64,000 nt of DNA from Paenibacillus assamensis DSM 18201 (GCF_000422445.1 NZ_AULU01000011.1:124001-188000), one strand, 5' to 3'; positions 9,018-17,847 are shown, counted from the first letter of the stretch. Notes: generated from the sequence alone by a model not told the origin. Numbers and translations are program-made.

Positions 9018-9680
9018 ATGATTAAACATCCTTTGTTTGTTATCATTGCTTGTGCCATCAGTATTGGGGCGGGTTTGTATCTGGATTCCTCGTATATTGA
9101 AATCTTTGCTTCTGTCGTTGGTGTCATCAACGTGTGGCTATTGGCGAGACAAAAGGTGCTCAACTTCTTGTTTGGAGCCATCGCGGTAGCAAGCTTTATG
9201 TATATTTACTTCCAAACAGGCCTTTACGCAATGGTCATTTTGTCAGCGTTGCAGTTGCTCTTTAACATTTATGGCTGGTACTACTGGGTTAAAAATAAAG
9301 GCGAAGAGGATACTGCGCCAACCATTCGTTTGTCTACAAAGGGTTACGTAATATGGATAGTTATTATTTTAGTAACTTGGGGTATTTGGTCTTACATTCA
9401 AGTCACTTACACAGGAGCAACGAATCCTTATTTAGATGCTTTCATCGCGGTTATTGGTTTGGTTGCACAGTACTTGTTGAGTAAGAAAATTGTGGAAAAC
9501 TGGCATTTGTGGATTCTAATGAACCTAATTCTAATTGTCATGTATCTTTCTACAGGTTTGTATGTCATGATTCTGTTGGCAATTATTAACTTGTTTATTT
9601 GTATAGATGGCTTAATCGAATGGCAGCAAGCACATAAAACTAATCGAGATCGTGAAGGTGCGACGGGGACCGGATTTTAA
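9018..9680 (+). CDS. pnuC: PnuC-type nicotinamide riboside transporter
   Basis: This 220-residue integral membrane protein has about seven hydrophobic segments. The PnuC signature region is visible as an internal repeat: WLLARQKVLNFLFGAIAV and KIVENWHLWILMN, where the W-x2-W-x3-N motif lines the substrate site. PnuC proteins move nicotinamide riboside across the membrane by facilitated diffusion, driven by later metabolism. Here the next gene, 19 bases downstream, is a purine nucleoside phosphorylase, an enzyme class able to cleave nicotinamide riboside. An AGGAGG site precedes ATG 9018. Confidence 0.88.
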   Translation: MIKHPLFVIIACAISIGAGLYLDSSYIEIFASVVGVINVWLLARQKVLNFLFGAIAVASFMYIYFQTGLYAMVILSALQLLFNIYGWYYWVKNKGEEDTAPTIRLSTKGYVIWIVIILVTWGIWSYIQVTYTGATNPYLDAFIAVIGLVAQYLLSKKIVENWHLWILMNLILIVMYLSTGLYVMILLAIINLFICIDGLIEWQQAHKTNRDREGATGTGF

Positions 9681-9699
9681 GGGATAGGAGGAATACATC

Positions 9700-10407
9700 A
9701 TGAGTTTTCATATTGAAGCAAAAGTAGGCGATATCGCCGAAACAATATTGCTGCCCGGTGATCCGATGCGAGCTAAATTCATCGCGGAGAACTATTTAGA
9801 GGATGCTGTATGCTACAATCGGATTCGTGGTATTCTAGGATATACGGGAACGTACAAAGGCAAGCGCATTTCAGTTCAAGGCACGGGGATGGGCATGCCA
9901 TCAATGTCCATTTATGCGACGGAATTGGTAAATGATTATGGAGTAAAGAACCTAATTCGTATCGGCTCAAGCGGCTCTTACCATCCTGACGTAAAGCACA
10001 TGGATCTAGTACTTGGTACAGCGGTATGTACAAGCTCGGCGATGTTCAGACATGAGTTTCAGAACTTCTCTTACGCACCGACAGCTGACTTTCAAATGGT
10101 AAGGAAGGCATTTGATATCGGAGAAAACATGAACTTGCCTGTACGTGCAGGATTGATAATGACCGAAGATCATTTCTATGATGGCAATGAGCCTATGTAT
10201 AAGAAAATGGCTCAATACCAAGTGCTAGCATGTGACAACGAGTCAGCTGCGATGTATATGGTTGCTGCCAAATACAATGCTCGTGCAATGTCCATCTTAA
10301 CGGTTACCGATCATATGTTGACGAATGAAACAATTACGTCTGAAACGCGTGAAACAGCGCTGCATGACATGATTCGCATGGGCTTGGAGACGGCGATTGT
10401 ACTATAA
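9700..10407 (+). CDS. deoD: Purine nucleoside phosphorylase, DeoD type
   Basis: At 235 residues this has the normal size of hexameric trimeric-fold DeoD. Seen motifs are LLPGDPMRAK (phosphate site, G20 and R24 region), QGTGMGMPS, RIGSSGSY, and the catalytic region TVTDHM with Asp204 and Arg217 in E. coli numbering. The ribose-contact motif Glu179-Met180-Glu181 of E. coli is Asp179-Asn180-Glu181 here, so the site is altered while Glu181 and Asp204 are kept. The enzyme phosphorolyses purine nucleosides and probably nicotinamide riboside delivered by PnuC. An AGGAGG site lies upstream and a terminator follows. Confidence 0.92.
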   Translation: MSFHIEAKVGDIAETILLPGDPMRAKFIAENYLEDAVCYNRIRGILGYTGTYKGKRISVQGTGMGMPSMSIYATELVNDYGVKNLIRIGSSGSYHPDVKHMDLVLGTAVCTSSAMFRHEFQNFSYAPTADFQMVRKAFDIGENMNLPVRAGLIMTEDHFYDGNEPMYKKMAQYQVLACDNESAAMYMVAAKYNARAMSILTVTDHMLTNETITSETRETALHDMIRMGLETAIVL

Positions 10408-10420
10408 ATAGTTATACGAG

Positions 10421-10450
10421 AAAGCAGCACATAGTGGCTGCTTTTTTTAC
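10421..10450 (+). terminator. Terminator of the pnuC-deoD operon
   Basis: AAAGCAGC pairs with GCTGCTTT across a short loop, followed by a T run. Confidence 0.8.
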
Positions 10451-10588
10451 TATCCCCCTAATGGATATTATAGTAAATTTACGTATAAGCGTCTTAGTAA
10501 AATAGGAGTTCAGTATAGAACGAACCTTTTTTTCGCTAACATCTGTACAGTATAATAAATGCAAGCAAGGTGAAAGAGAGGGGTTACT

Positions 10589-10963
10589 ATGAACATAACA
10601 AAGCATGAAGTTGATGGAGCATATGTTGCTGTTGTGAGCGGTGATGAGAACGAGGTACTTATTAATGATGTGCAGTCTGCCTTGGATTTGATGGCAACCG
10701 TGCGATATGAATCAGATTGTGATCGTATCGTTTTGCACAAGTCTATATTGAGCGAAAGCTTCTTTGATTTGAAAACTCGTCTCGCAGGCGACATTCTTCA
10801 AAAGTTTATTAATTATTATGTGAAGGTAGCTATTGTAGGAGATTTTACCGTCTATACAAGCAAAAGCTTGAAGGATTTCATCTATGAGTGCAACAACGGA
10901 AATGATATTTTCTTCTTGCCTACTGAACAGCAAGCGATTGAACAGCTGGCGAAGCTGAAGTAG
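10589..10963 (+). CDS. DUF4180 domain-containing protein
   Basis: This 124-residue protein fits the DUF4180 family. The conserved core is FFDLKTRLAGDILQKFINYY, then KVAIVGDFTVYTSKSLKDFI, then NNGNDIFFLPTEQQAIEQL. The family is widespread in Bacillales, cytoplasmic and of unknown biochemical role. It is transcribed alone, behind GAGAGGGG. A GAACCTTTTTTTCG motif at 10525-10538, shared with the sigma-factor gene at 30058, lies in its promoter region. Confidence 0.85.
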   Translation: MNITKHEVDGAYVAVVSGDENEVLINDVQSALDLMATVRYESDCDRIVLHKSILSESFFDLKTRLAGDILQKFINYYVKVAIVGDFTVYTSKSLKDFIYECNNGNDIFFLPTEQQAIEQLAKLK

Positions 10964-11010
10964 CAGCTAAGGAAGCAATTATCTATAAGAAGCAGAAACC
11001 ATAGATATCA

Positions 11011-11035
11011 CAAAAAGGGGGCAGTAAGCCCCCTC
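11011..11035 (-). terminator. Terminator of the ArsR/AHSA1 operon
   Basis: On the minus strand AGGGGGC and GCCCCCT form a tight stem with a 5-base loop, followed by TTTTTG. Confidence 0.85.
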
Positions 11036-11051
11036 TGGACGTTGACGCAGT

Positions 11052-11564
11052 TTATTGAAGGCCTTCCAAGTGCTCTTCCAAACGGTCCCATGTCTCGGTA
11101 ATGCCTTGCTCCATGCCCATATCGATGACGGTTTGTAACGCTTCCTCCGTTGCATAGCGACCGATGCTTGTAAGCTTCGTTTTTCCATCAACAGTCTCAA
11201 ATGTCAACGTAACTTCAACAGCAGGCATATTGTCTGAAACATTTCCTTCCGCGTCCGAGAAGTAATCGACGTACACAAGTTTTTCGTTTGTGACGATTTC
11301 TTTATAGACGGATTTGCCCCAAGATTCCATGCCATAGAAGTCACCCTGATTGCGATCCTCACACTTCATACAATAATGCCAAGAGCCGCCTGGACGGAAG
11401 TCCAGTTTACTTACCGGGATGCTCCATCCGCGAGGTCCGAACCATTGTTTAAGATGCTCTGAATCCGAAAATACTTTGAATACAAGCTCAGCAGGTGCGT
11501 TGAACGTTCTTTCCATTGTCAGTACGTTGCTTTCTGTTTTGAATAACATTTTGCTCATCATCAT
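11052..11564 (-). CDS. SRPBCC/AHSA1 domain protein
   Basis: This 170-residue protein has the START-like fold of AHSA1 proteins. The typical N-terminus TMERTFNAPAELVFKVFSDSEHLKQWFGP is followed by DFRPGGSWHYCM and a C-terminal amphipathic helix GMEQGITETWDRLEEHL. The family binds hydrophobic ligands; the ligand here is not known. It lies 26 bases downstream of an ArsR-type regulator on the same strand, a common pairing. A paralogous ArsR/AHSA1 pair is found at 55191-56190. Several ATG codons cluster at the start behind AGGAGG; the first is used here. Confidence 0.85.
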   Translation of the reverse strand: MMMSKMLFKTESNVLTMERTFNAPAELVFKVFSDSEHLKQWFGPRGWSIPVSKLDFRPGGSWHYCMKCEDRNQGDFYGMESWGKSVYKEIVTNEKLVYVDYFSDAEGNVSDNMPAVEVTLTFETVDGKTKLTSIGRYATEEALQTVIDMGMEQGITETWDRLEEHLEGLQ

Positions 11565-11590
11565 TATTCCTCCTAAGGGTTAGTTAACAT

Positions 11591-11914
11591 TTATTGTTCT
11601 GGCTTGCTCTGAAGCTCTTGTAGATATTGGTCTAAGTTGTCAAATCGTTCATTCCACATGCGACGGTAGTTATTCAGCCATGCATCCATTTCTTGCAATG
11701 GTTCCATTTGCAGTGCATAGTTGCGGCGGTTTGCATCGGCATGCACCGTTACCAATCGTGCGTCAAGCAGGACGCGCAGGTGCTTGGAAGCTTGAGGCTG
11801 GCGAAGGTTGAGTCGCTCGGCGATTTCTCCAACTGTCAATGGACCATGGGCAAGCAGCTCGACGATTCGCAAACGATTCGGTTCAGCCAGAGCGCTAAAA
11901 GTTCCAATGTCCAT
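11591..11914 (-). CDS. ArsR family transcriptional regulator (SdpR-like)
   Basis: This is a 107-residue winged-helix protein. FSALAEPNRLRIVELLAHGPLTVGEIAERLNLRQPQASKHLRVLLDARLV contains the ArsR helix-turn-helix, followed by a wing (VHADANRRNYAL). It has no cysteine, so metal sensing is unlikely. It belongs to the non-metal ArsR group that accompanies AHSA1-domain proteins. It probably controls its own two-gene operon. The protein at 55191-55526 is a clear paralogue, sharing AEPNR, VGEI, QPQ and LDAW blocks. Confidence 0.88.
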   Translation of the reverse strand: MDIGTFSALAEPNRLRIVELLAHGPLTVGEIAERLNLRQPQASKHLRVLLDARLVTVHADANRRNYALQMEPLQEMDAWLNNYRRMWNERFDNLDQYLQELQSKPEQ

Positions 11915-12046
11915 ACGTTGGTATGTTCACCTCTCTTTCCTTCATCATTTCTTGTATGCTCCTCTTGTATTTAGAATATACCTCAAGAGGAATATTCTTG
12001 TCAAGGAATATTTAAAAGTTTATGTTGTCGTGGGCATACATGCACA

Positions 12047-12098
12047 AAAGAAGAAGGGCCCATCTGTGTAGACGTAAAGTCCAAACAGACAAACCCTT
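12047..12098 (-). terminator. Probable terminator of the TetR gene
   Basis: On the minus strand AAGGGTTTGTCTGT pairs with ACAGATGGGCCCTT, allowing G-U pairs, followed by CTTCTTTTG. It lies 42 bases beyond the TetR stop. Confidence 0.5.
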
Positions 12099-12139
12099 GC
12101 TTGAATCACTCATTCAGATGATAAGTTTCATCAGTTCGA

Positions 12140-12727
12140 CTAACATTCTTTATTAATGACGTCTTCCAGACAATAGTGGCGAATGGAATCGGTTAACTGA
12201 TACGTAAGCTTGCCTATCTCTTCAGGAGATTGTTTATAGTGCTGCAAGCTCCATTCGATTAATATACCGTGCAACATAGAAGATAACGATCGTAAAGCAT
12301 AATGTTGAAGTGGCTCAACAGCAGACATCTGTGTTGGTATAAAATAATTCAAATATTTAGTTTGAACAAAGTATTCCAAGCTTCTATATATAATTTGTCT
12401 AATTTTACGATCAGCGGCATGAATATTTTGAAATAAAGAATGAGGAACAAATTCCTTCCACATGTTGAAAAATGCAATAAATATCGCTTCACCAGACAGC
12501 TGTTCTTCGGTAATTTTGCTGTCCATCATATTGAGCTGATGACATAAATATTCATATAAAATATCATCTTTGTCTTGATAATTGCGATAGATCGTTTGCC
12601 TAACGAGGCCCGCTTTCTTGGCAATCTCAGTCATTTTAATATCAGAGTAAACTTTGTTCTCCATAAGATAGAGTAGAGAAAGCGTGATCCATTCTTTCGA
12701 TTGCTGTTGGCCATCGATGATATTCAT
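12140..12727 (-). CDS. TetR family transcriptional regulator
   Basis: The protein has 195 residues. The N-terminal helix-turn-helix is KVYSDIKMTEIAKKAGLVRQTIYRNYQDKDDILYEYL. The C-terminal part resembles the TetR_C_8-type dimerisation domain found in DhaS-like regulators. It is divergent from the siderophore-binding lipoprotein gene, separated by 184 bases that contain a Fur box, so it may regulate that operon or only itself. The inducer is unknown. Confidence 0.85.
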   Translation of the reverse strand: MNIIDGQQQSKEWITLSLLYLMENKVYSDIKMTEIAKKAGLVRQTIYRNYQDKDDILYEYLCHQLNMMDSKITEEQLSGEAIFIAFFNMWKEFVPHSLFQNIHAADRKIRQIIYRSLEYFVQTKYLNYFIPTQMSAVEPLQHYALRSLSSMLHGILIEWSLQHYKQSPEEIGKLTYQLTDSIRHYCLEDVINKEC

Positions 12728-12871
12728 GATGTGTTACACTTCCTTCATTATGTCCATTTCAAAGCCCAATCTATTGAAACAGGCCATCATGTATATTAGT
12801 GTTGTAATTGTAACATTTACAGAACCGTTTGCGCATCGGTAACGAAAGGCATTTATTTTTTTGTTTATTAT

Positions 12872-12890
12872 TGATAATGATTTTCATTAT
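12872..12890. promoter_or_regulatory. Fur box of the siderophore uptake operon
   Basis: TGATAATGATTTTCATTAT matches the Fur consensus (GATAATGATAATCATTATC) at nearly all positions. It lies 22 bases before the GTG start of the binding lipoprotein, so iron-dependent repression of 12912-15978 by Fur is very likely. Confidence 0.85.
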
Positions 12891-12911
12891 TACAAAATAG
12901 GGGCGGAAAAC

Positions 12912-13889
12912 GTGAAAACATTGAAGACATCAGCATTAATTATTATGATACTTACGCTGCTAACAGCTTGTACGAGCAATGAGGCTAAACCAGCAAGTTC
13001 AGACAACACTCAACCGAAGAAAGAAGCTGCTGCCGCAGACGTTAGAACGATTACACATGCGATGGGAGAGGCAAAGGTTGAGGGAACACCACAAAAAATT
13101 GTGGTATTAACGACGCAAGGCACAGAGACCTTGTTGGAATTGGGAATCAAACCAGTTGGGGCGGTTAAATCTTGGATCGGAGACCCATGGTACGATCACA
13201 TTAAAGATCAAATGGAAGGTGTAACGGTAGTTGGCGATGAGACGCAGCCGAATATGGAGTTAATCGCAAGCCTAGACCCAGACTTGATTCTAGGTACGAA
13301 GGTTAGACAAGAAAAAATTTACGATCAATTAACTGCGATTGCGCCTACCGTAATGACTGAAAACCTTGGCGACAGCATGATTGAGAATTTCACATTATAT
13401 GCTCAGGCGTTGAATCTTGAGGAAAAGGGTCAACAAGTAATCGCTGATTTCGATAAATTAACGAAAGAGGCAGGAGCTCGACTAGGAGATAAAGCGAACT
13501 TACAAGTATCACTTGCTCGATTCCAAGCAGGTAAAGCTAGAGCTTATTACAAGGATAACTTCGCTGGCGTTGTAATAGAGAAGATGGGAATTGCTAGAAC
13601 TGCAGAGCAAAATCAAGATAAATTTGCTGAAGAAATTACAAAAGAGCAAATCAGTAAGCTGGATGGCGATGTATTGTTCTACTTCGCATCCGACCGCAGT
13701 GGTGAAACGGCCGCTTCTGATACGGCAAAGGAATGGATCGGCGACCCAATCGCCCAAAATATGAAGGTCAATAAAAATGGTCAAATTTATCAAGTGGATG
13801 AGGCGATTTGGAACTCCGCTGGCGGCATGATTGCAGCTAAACTATTGGTAGCTGATATCGAAAAGTACTATCAAAATATTAAAGAATAA
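12912..13889 (+). CDS. Iron-siderophore ABC transporter substrate-binding lipoprotein
   Basis: The protein has about 325 residues. It begins MKTLKTSALIIMILTLLTAC, a lipoprotein signal with lipobox LTAC. The rest is a FecB/FhuD-type clamp: GTPQKIVVLTTQGTETLLELGIKPVGAV, then LDPDLILGTKVRQEKIYDQL, a long linker helix, and a second lobe. It captures a ferric siderophore outside the membrane and hands it to the two permeases that follow; the YfiY-like hydroxamate binders are the closest type I recognise. An earlier in-frame ATG at 12861 would place the Fur box inside the gene. GTG 12912 has AGGGGCGG upstream and is the correct start. Confidence 0.9.
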   Translation: MKTLKTSALIIMILTLLTACTSNEAKPASSDNTQPKKEAAAADVRTITHAMGEAKVEGTPQKIVVLTTQGTETLLELGIKPVGAVKSWIGDPWYDHIKDQMEGVTVVGDETQPNMELIASLDPDLILGTKVRQEKIYDQLTAIAPTVMTENLGDSMIENFTLYAQALNLEEKGQQVIADFDKLTKEAGARLGDKANLQVSLARFQAGKARAYYKDNFAGVVIEKMGIARTAEQNQDKFAEEITKEQISKLDGDVLFYFASDRSGETAASDTAKEWIGDPIAQNMKVNKNGQIYQVDEAIWNSAGGMIAAKLLVADIEKYYQNIKE

Positions 13890-13937
13890 TACAAAGATAA
13901 TGATTATATCTTAACTGTGTAAGAGGGGAAGAAGGAC

Positions 13938-14954
13938 ATGAACTCTCTTTTGTCCAGTGAAAAAAGAAAAGCTCTGGGATTTATTGCAGCAGTGTTTCTA
14001 CTTGTAGGAGCAACTGCTGCAAGTATTTTATTCGGACTACAGAACTTTGATTTTGTTACGGTAATTCAAGCTTATACATCGTATATAGGCAGCGATGAGC
14101 AGCTAATTATACGAACATCTAGAGTGCCCCGGGCTTTGACAGCTGCTGTTATTGGCAGCAGTCTTGCGATAGCTGGGGTGCTGCTGCAAGCGATGACAAG
14201 AAATCCACTTGCATCGCCTTCTATATTAGGTGTTAACGCTGGTGCTGCTTTGGCAATCGTGTCGATGCTTTATTGGTATGGCGCGGTATTTTCTTTTTCA
14301 CAGTTGATGTGGTTTGGCTTTATTGGAGCAGGGATAACAGCAGGTCTTATTTTTATAATAGCGATGATAGGAAAGGGAGGAATGACGCCACTGAAGCTGA
14401 TTTTAACGGGATCAGCTTTGGCGTCTTTTGCTTCTTCCTTGAATTCGTTATTTATGCTGATAAGCAATGCCACATTAGAGGGAGCGTTGTACTGGTTAAC
14501 AGGCTCTGTGTCCAACAGCTCGATGGTTCATACACTTCAAATGCTGCCTTATTTTATCGCTGCATGGATCATTGCTTGGTCGATGTCACGCTCGCTTAAT
14601 GTGATGTCAATGGGCGACGATGTGGCCACAGGACTTGGACAGCGTACGATGTGGACTAAAGTGCTGACGATTGTTGTGGTTGTCGTACTGGCTGGAGGAA
14701 GTGTCGCGCTTGCCGGTCCTATTAGCTTCGTGGGCATTATGATCCCACATATATCGCGCTGGTTAATTGGCAATGATCATCGTTGGCTGCTGCCATACAG
14801 TGCGGTGTTAGGTGGAGCCTTCTTATTGCTGGCTGATTTGTTGTCTCGATTTTTACTTGTTGCCAAAGAAGTGCCCGTTGGTGTTACGACAGCGATACTA
14901 GGTGTCCCTTTTGTAGTTCTGCTTGTAAGGAGGAAGGCACTTGGTCAGTATTAA
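13938..14954 (+). CDS. FecCD-type siderophore ABC permease (first subunit)
   Basis: This 338-residue membrane protein has about nine or ten TM segments. FecCD hallmarks are RVPRALTAAVIGSSLAIAGVLLQAMTRNPLASPSILGVNAGAALA near the N-terminus and GPISFVGIMIPHISRWLIGNDHR near the C-terminus; the latter includes the loop that contacts the ATPase. It lies 48 bases after the binding protein and overlaps the next permease by 14 bases. It forms one half of the heterodimeric channel (YfiZ-like). Confidence 0.9.
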   Translation: MNSLLSSEKRKALGFIAAVFLLVGATAASILFGLQNFDFVTVIQAYTSYIGSDEQLIIRTSRVPRALTAAVIGSSLAIAGVLLQAMTRNPLASPSILGVNAGAALAIVSMLYWYGAVFSFSQLMWFGFIGAGITAGLIFIIAMIGKGGMTPLKLILTGSALASFASSLNSLFMLISNATLEGALYWLTGSVSNSSMVHTLQMLPYFIAAWIIAWSMSRSLNVMSMGDDVATGLGQRTMWTKVLTIVVVVVLAGGSVALAGPISFVGIMIPHISRWLIGNDHRWLLPYSAVLGGAFLLLADLLSRFLLVAKEVPVGVTTAILGVPFVVLLVRRKALGQY

Positions 14955-15978
14955 ATGGAAGCGGGAAAATAGCTCCGACCATCATGGAAGAACACTAGTT
15001 AGCCTAACAATTGTGAGTTTAATCGCCCTATTAGTTGTTACAACGTTGCTAAGTGTAGGATTGGGAAGTTTATATATCCCTATCTTAGATGTCCTGAAAG
15101 CCATTATCGGAGTAGGGGAAGACAAATATGAGCTTATTGTGATGCAGCTTCGTTTGCCCCGCGTAGTCGCTGCTCTATTAGTAGGCGCAGCAATGGCGAT
15201 TTCGGGAACGATATTGCAAGCTCTCATTCGCAATCCGTTAGCTTCTCCTGACTTAATGGGAACGACCTCAGGAGCAACAGCAGCTGTAGTTGCCGCGATC
15301 ACGATTATGAATGGAGAAATCAGTGTAGGCTGGCTGCCATTGGCTGCATTGCTCGGTGGCTGCTTGGCTTCAACTTTAACGTACGTGCTTGCTTGGAAAA
15401 ATGGAAGTTCACCATTGCGGATGGCTATGATCGGTGTCGTTGTCTCGTCTGCGATGGGGGCATTAACGATATATTTTACCCTTGCAGGTCCTTTGCACAT
15501 GGTATCGCAAGCATTAGGCTGGATGGCTGGCACCGTGTACGGAACATCGTGGAATCATGTGCTCTATTTAACCCCTTGGGTTGTAGGATGCGCGGCTATC
15601 GCCTTTTTCCAATCAAGGAATCTGAACGTGTTAGAACTAGGTGATTCCATTGCTACTGGTGTTGGCATGAAAGTGGAGCGAAAGCGCTTCTTGTTCATTG
15701 CTCTAAGTGTCATACTAGCCAGCTCTGCTGTAGGAATTGCGGGCGGAATTAGTTTTGTAGGCTTGATGGCTCCGCATATGGCTCGTAAGCTTGTCGGCAA
15801 TAACAATCGTGTCATTTTACTTGTTTCGGCGATATTAGGTGCATTCTTTGTATTGTTGGCTGATTTGGTGGGCAGGACCGTTTTTGTGCCTATGGATGTA
15901 CCAGCTGGCATATTTACAGCCCTGTTAGGCGCTCCATTTTTTATTTACTTGCTGTTCAAGCAGGTGAATCGTGTATAA
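14941..15978 (+). CDS. FecCD-type siderophore ABC permease (second subunit)
   Basis: This 345-residue protein is homologous to the previous one: LRLPRVVAALLVGAAMAISGTILQALIRNPLASPDLMGTTSGA and GGISFVGLMAPHMARKLVGNNNR. The start is TTG 14941, which has AAGGAGG 7 bases upstream within the previous gene. The operon has no ATPase gene, as in the B. subtilis YfiYZ-YfhA system, where a shared ATPase (YusV) is encoded elsewhere. A terminator follows at 16024. Confidence 0.9.
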   Translation: MVSIKWKRENSSDHHGRTLVSLTIVSLIALLVVTTLLSVGLGSLYIPILDVLKAIIGVGEDKYELIVMQLRLPRVVAALLVGAAMAISGTILQALIRNPLASPDLMGTTSGATAAVVAAITIMNGEISVGWLPLAALLGGCLASTLTYVLAWKNGSSPLRMAMIGVVVSSAMGALTIYFTLAGPLHMVSQALGWMAGTVYGTSWNHVLYLTPWVVGCAAIAFFQSRNLNVLELGDSIATGVGMKVERKRFLFIALSVILASSAVGIAGGISFVGLMAPHMARKLVGNNNRVILLVSAILGAFFVLLADLVGRTVFVPMDVPAGIFTALLGAPFFIYLLFKQVNRV

Positions 15979-16023
15979 ACGTTGGTATACGCAGTTTTCT
16001 ACTTATTTCTATAAGCATAGTAA

Positions 16024-16058
16024 AGAAGCCGAGCATAGAATGGTTCGGCTTCTTTTTG
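16024..16058 (+). terminator. Terminator of the siderophore uptake operon
   Basis: AGAAGCCGA pairs with TCGGCTTCT, followed by TTTTTG. Confidence 0.85.
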
Positions 16059-16203
16059 CTAGTGTTATTTATAGCTGCAAACCATGCATCTGCATGCTGA
16101 GAGCAGTTTTGTTATATCTGCATAGAACAACCGTGGTGCATAGGTATATTCAGGCCAGCGTTTGGCTACATTTGCATATAGAATTCCTATTCTAAGATCG
16201 CCA

Positions 16204-16971
16204 TTACTTTATTAATAAATCCCACACTTGCTTGCCTATCAGTAGAATTGTTATCCCAATGAACAGTGGTTTTACATAAGCAGCTCCCCGCTTAATAGCT
16301 ACACGAGAACCAACAAGTGCACCACCAATCATGGCAATCCCCATCGGTATACCGTATCCGTATGAAATAGAGCCAAGCATTGCAAAGGCAATAAACGACG
16401 CTAAGTTGGAGCCAAAGTTAAGCACTTTCGCATTGCCAGATGCGCTTACAAAGTCAAAGCCGAGCAGCAAAAAGACGAAGATAAGAAAAGATCCTGTTCC
16501 CGGTCCGAAAAATCCATCGTAAAATCCGATTCCCGTTGCAGCCACGATAAGTAAAATGATCTTCTTCATCGTTAAGCCGCTGTATGTAGATGCTGCGCCC
16601 CAATTTTTTTTCATTAGCGTATAGATGGTTACCGCAATTAGCATGATGACGACGAGCGGCTTTAGAAACTCAGAGGGGATAGCATTGACACAGAGCGTGC
16701 CGAGTATCGCTCCGATAAATGATAACGGAAATAATTTCGCAACAAGTTTGAATTCAATTTTTCCAGAACGTAAAAAGGAAAGTGTACTCGTGAGTGAGGA
16801 CATTGTACTTGCAAGTTTGTTCGTACCTAATACGAGCTGAGGGGGGAGACCCATCGCAAGTAGAGCAGGCACCGTAATCAGCCCTCCTCCTCCAACAACG
16901 GAGTCCACAAAGGCAGCAATGAAGCCTGTTGCAAGTAATAACAGCAGTATTTCTAATGAGGGTAGTTCCAC
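16204..16971 (-). CDS. TSUP family (TauE/SafE) membrane permease
   Basis: This 255-residue protein has about seven or eight TM segments. The family signature is visible in both repeats: GFIAAFVDSVVGGGGLITVPALLAMGLPPQLVLGTNKLAS near the N-terminus, and GFYDGFFGPGTGSFLIFVFLLLGFDFVSASGNAKVLNFGSN in the middle. TSUP proteins export sulfite, sulfoacetate or related anions. No sulfur genes lie next to it, so the substrate is open. It stands alone. Confidence 0.88.
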   Translation of the reverse strand: MELPSLEILLLLLATGFIAAFVDSVVGGGGLITVPALLAMGLPPQLVLGTNKLASTMSSLTSTLSFLRSGKIEFKLVAKLFPLSFIGAILGTLCVNAIPSEFLKPLVVIMLIAVTIYTLMKKNWGAASTYSGLTMKKIILLIVAATGIGFYDGFFGPGTGSFLIFVFLLLGFDFVSASGNAKVLNFGSNLASFIAFAMLGSISYGYGIPMGIAMIGGALVGSRVAIKRGAAYVKPLFIGITILLIGKQVWDLLIK

Positions 16972-17156
16972 GTGATGTCAGCCTCCAGTTCGTGTTGGTA
17001 ATCTATAGAACTTTATAATCTTTTGGATAATGATAGGCTAACCGCTGAAAGTGGGCAAGTGTTTTGTTGGAATACGTATGAGGCGTTTCATTCTAGTATG
17101 AACATTCCAGGCACTGTATTACCTGGCAATAGGAAGAAGGTGTGAATTTATGAAGA

Positions 17157-17193
17157 AAAGGCGAAGAAGGAGGTTTTCCTAACTTCGCCTTTT
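17157..17193. terminator. Bidirectional hairpin, AAAGGCGAAG/CTTCGCCTTTT
   Basis: A perfect 9-bp stem is flanked by A and T runs between the TSUP promoter and the small membrane protein gene. It could end transcription of 17281-17604 on the minus strand. The rest of 16972-17280 shows no gene. Confidence 0.6.
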
Positions 17194-17280
17194 ATCTATT
17201 CTTATCCTTTGTCTCTCGTTAACACATTAAGAATAAGCGAAAATTAGATGCAGAGGATTTATGAATTAGACATTATGTTA

Positions 17281-17604
17281 TTAGCTTTTATTATTATGGA
17301 TCACAGAACTTACAGAGAATACAAGTAGTGAACAAGTTAAAAACAGTATGGATGAATCATTCATAATGAAATAAATGGAACCAATTAATACGAACCCTAT
17401 TGCATTAAAGACGACAAGCCTAGTTACAATCGACTTTTGTGTCATTTTTGAAGTAGCAAAATTCAGAAAGCTAAGTAGGACATGAAAAACGTATAATAGT
17501 AAAAAGAAAAACATAAATACTACAAATCCACCTGGATCACTAACATATGAAGTGTTGGACACAAGCGAATTGGTAGTGGTTGTGACCAAAACACTATATA
17601 ACAC
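17281..17604 (-). CDS. Small hypothetical membrane protein
   Basis: This 107-residue frame encodes three hydrophobic segments (GFVVFMFFFLLLYVFHVLLSFL, IVTRLVVFNAIGFVLIGSIYFI, ILFLTCSLLVFSVSS) and ends in a short polar tail. I recognise no family. The start is a GTG with no clear ribosome site, so either the true start is internal or the gene is weakly expressed. Codon use is A/T-rich. It is supported mainly by its coherent membrane topology and the hairpin that follows. Confidence 0.45.
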   Translation of the reverse strand: MLYSVLVTTTTNSLVSNTSYVSDPGGFVVFMFFFLLLYVFHVLLSFLNFATSKMTQKSIVTRLVVFNAIGFVLIGSIYFIMNDSSILFLTCSLLVFSVSSVIHNNKS

Positions 17605-17661
17605 ACTTAAAATGGTAGAATGAATCCGCGATGATCGTATTGAAGTTGTATCGCTGAAGGG

Positions 17662-17847
17662 CTAACGGTTATCACAGAGGCTATTTGACCGATATTTGCT
17701 TATTTTGAAATGTAACGGTCATCAGAGAGCTTATTTGCTGGAATGAGCGATATTTTGGAGTGATATTGTGCAAATAAGCTCTCCTGCAACCGTTAAAACT
17801 CTAAAACGTATGATTTAGCATAAATAAGCTCAATGGCGTTCGTTCGA
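17662..17847 (-). repeat. 185-bp nested-palindrome repeat, copy in reverse orientation
   Basis: It begins CTAACGGTTATCACAGAGGC and ends AAATAAGCTC...GGCGTTCGTT. Inner arms TAACGGTCATCAGAGAGCTT and AAATAAGCTC...GCAACCGTTA are clear. The orientation is opposite to copy 1. The remaining part of the 17605-18042 gap has only fragments of the HsdR relic. Confidence 0.8.

Noticed and set aside
12861-12911. Longer N-terminus of the siderophore-binding lipoprotein
   Set aside because: It would put the Fur box in the coding region and bury the lipoprotein signal; GTG 12912 with a ribosome site is better.
17151-17183. Ten-codon frame MKKRRRRRFS behind AGAAGGTG
   Set aside because: It is part of the hairpin at 17157-17193 and far too short to support as a gene.
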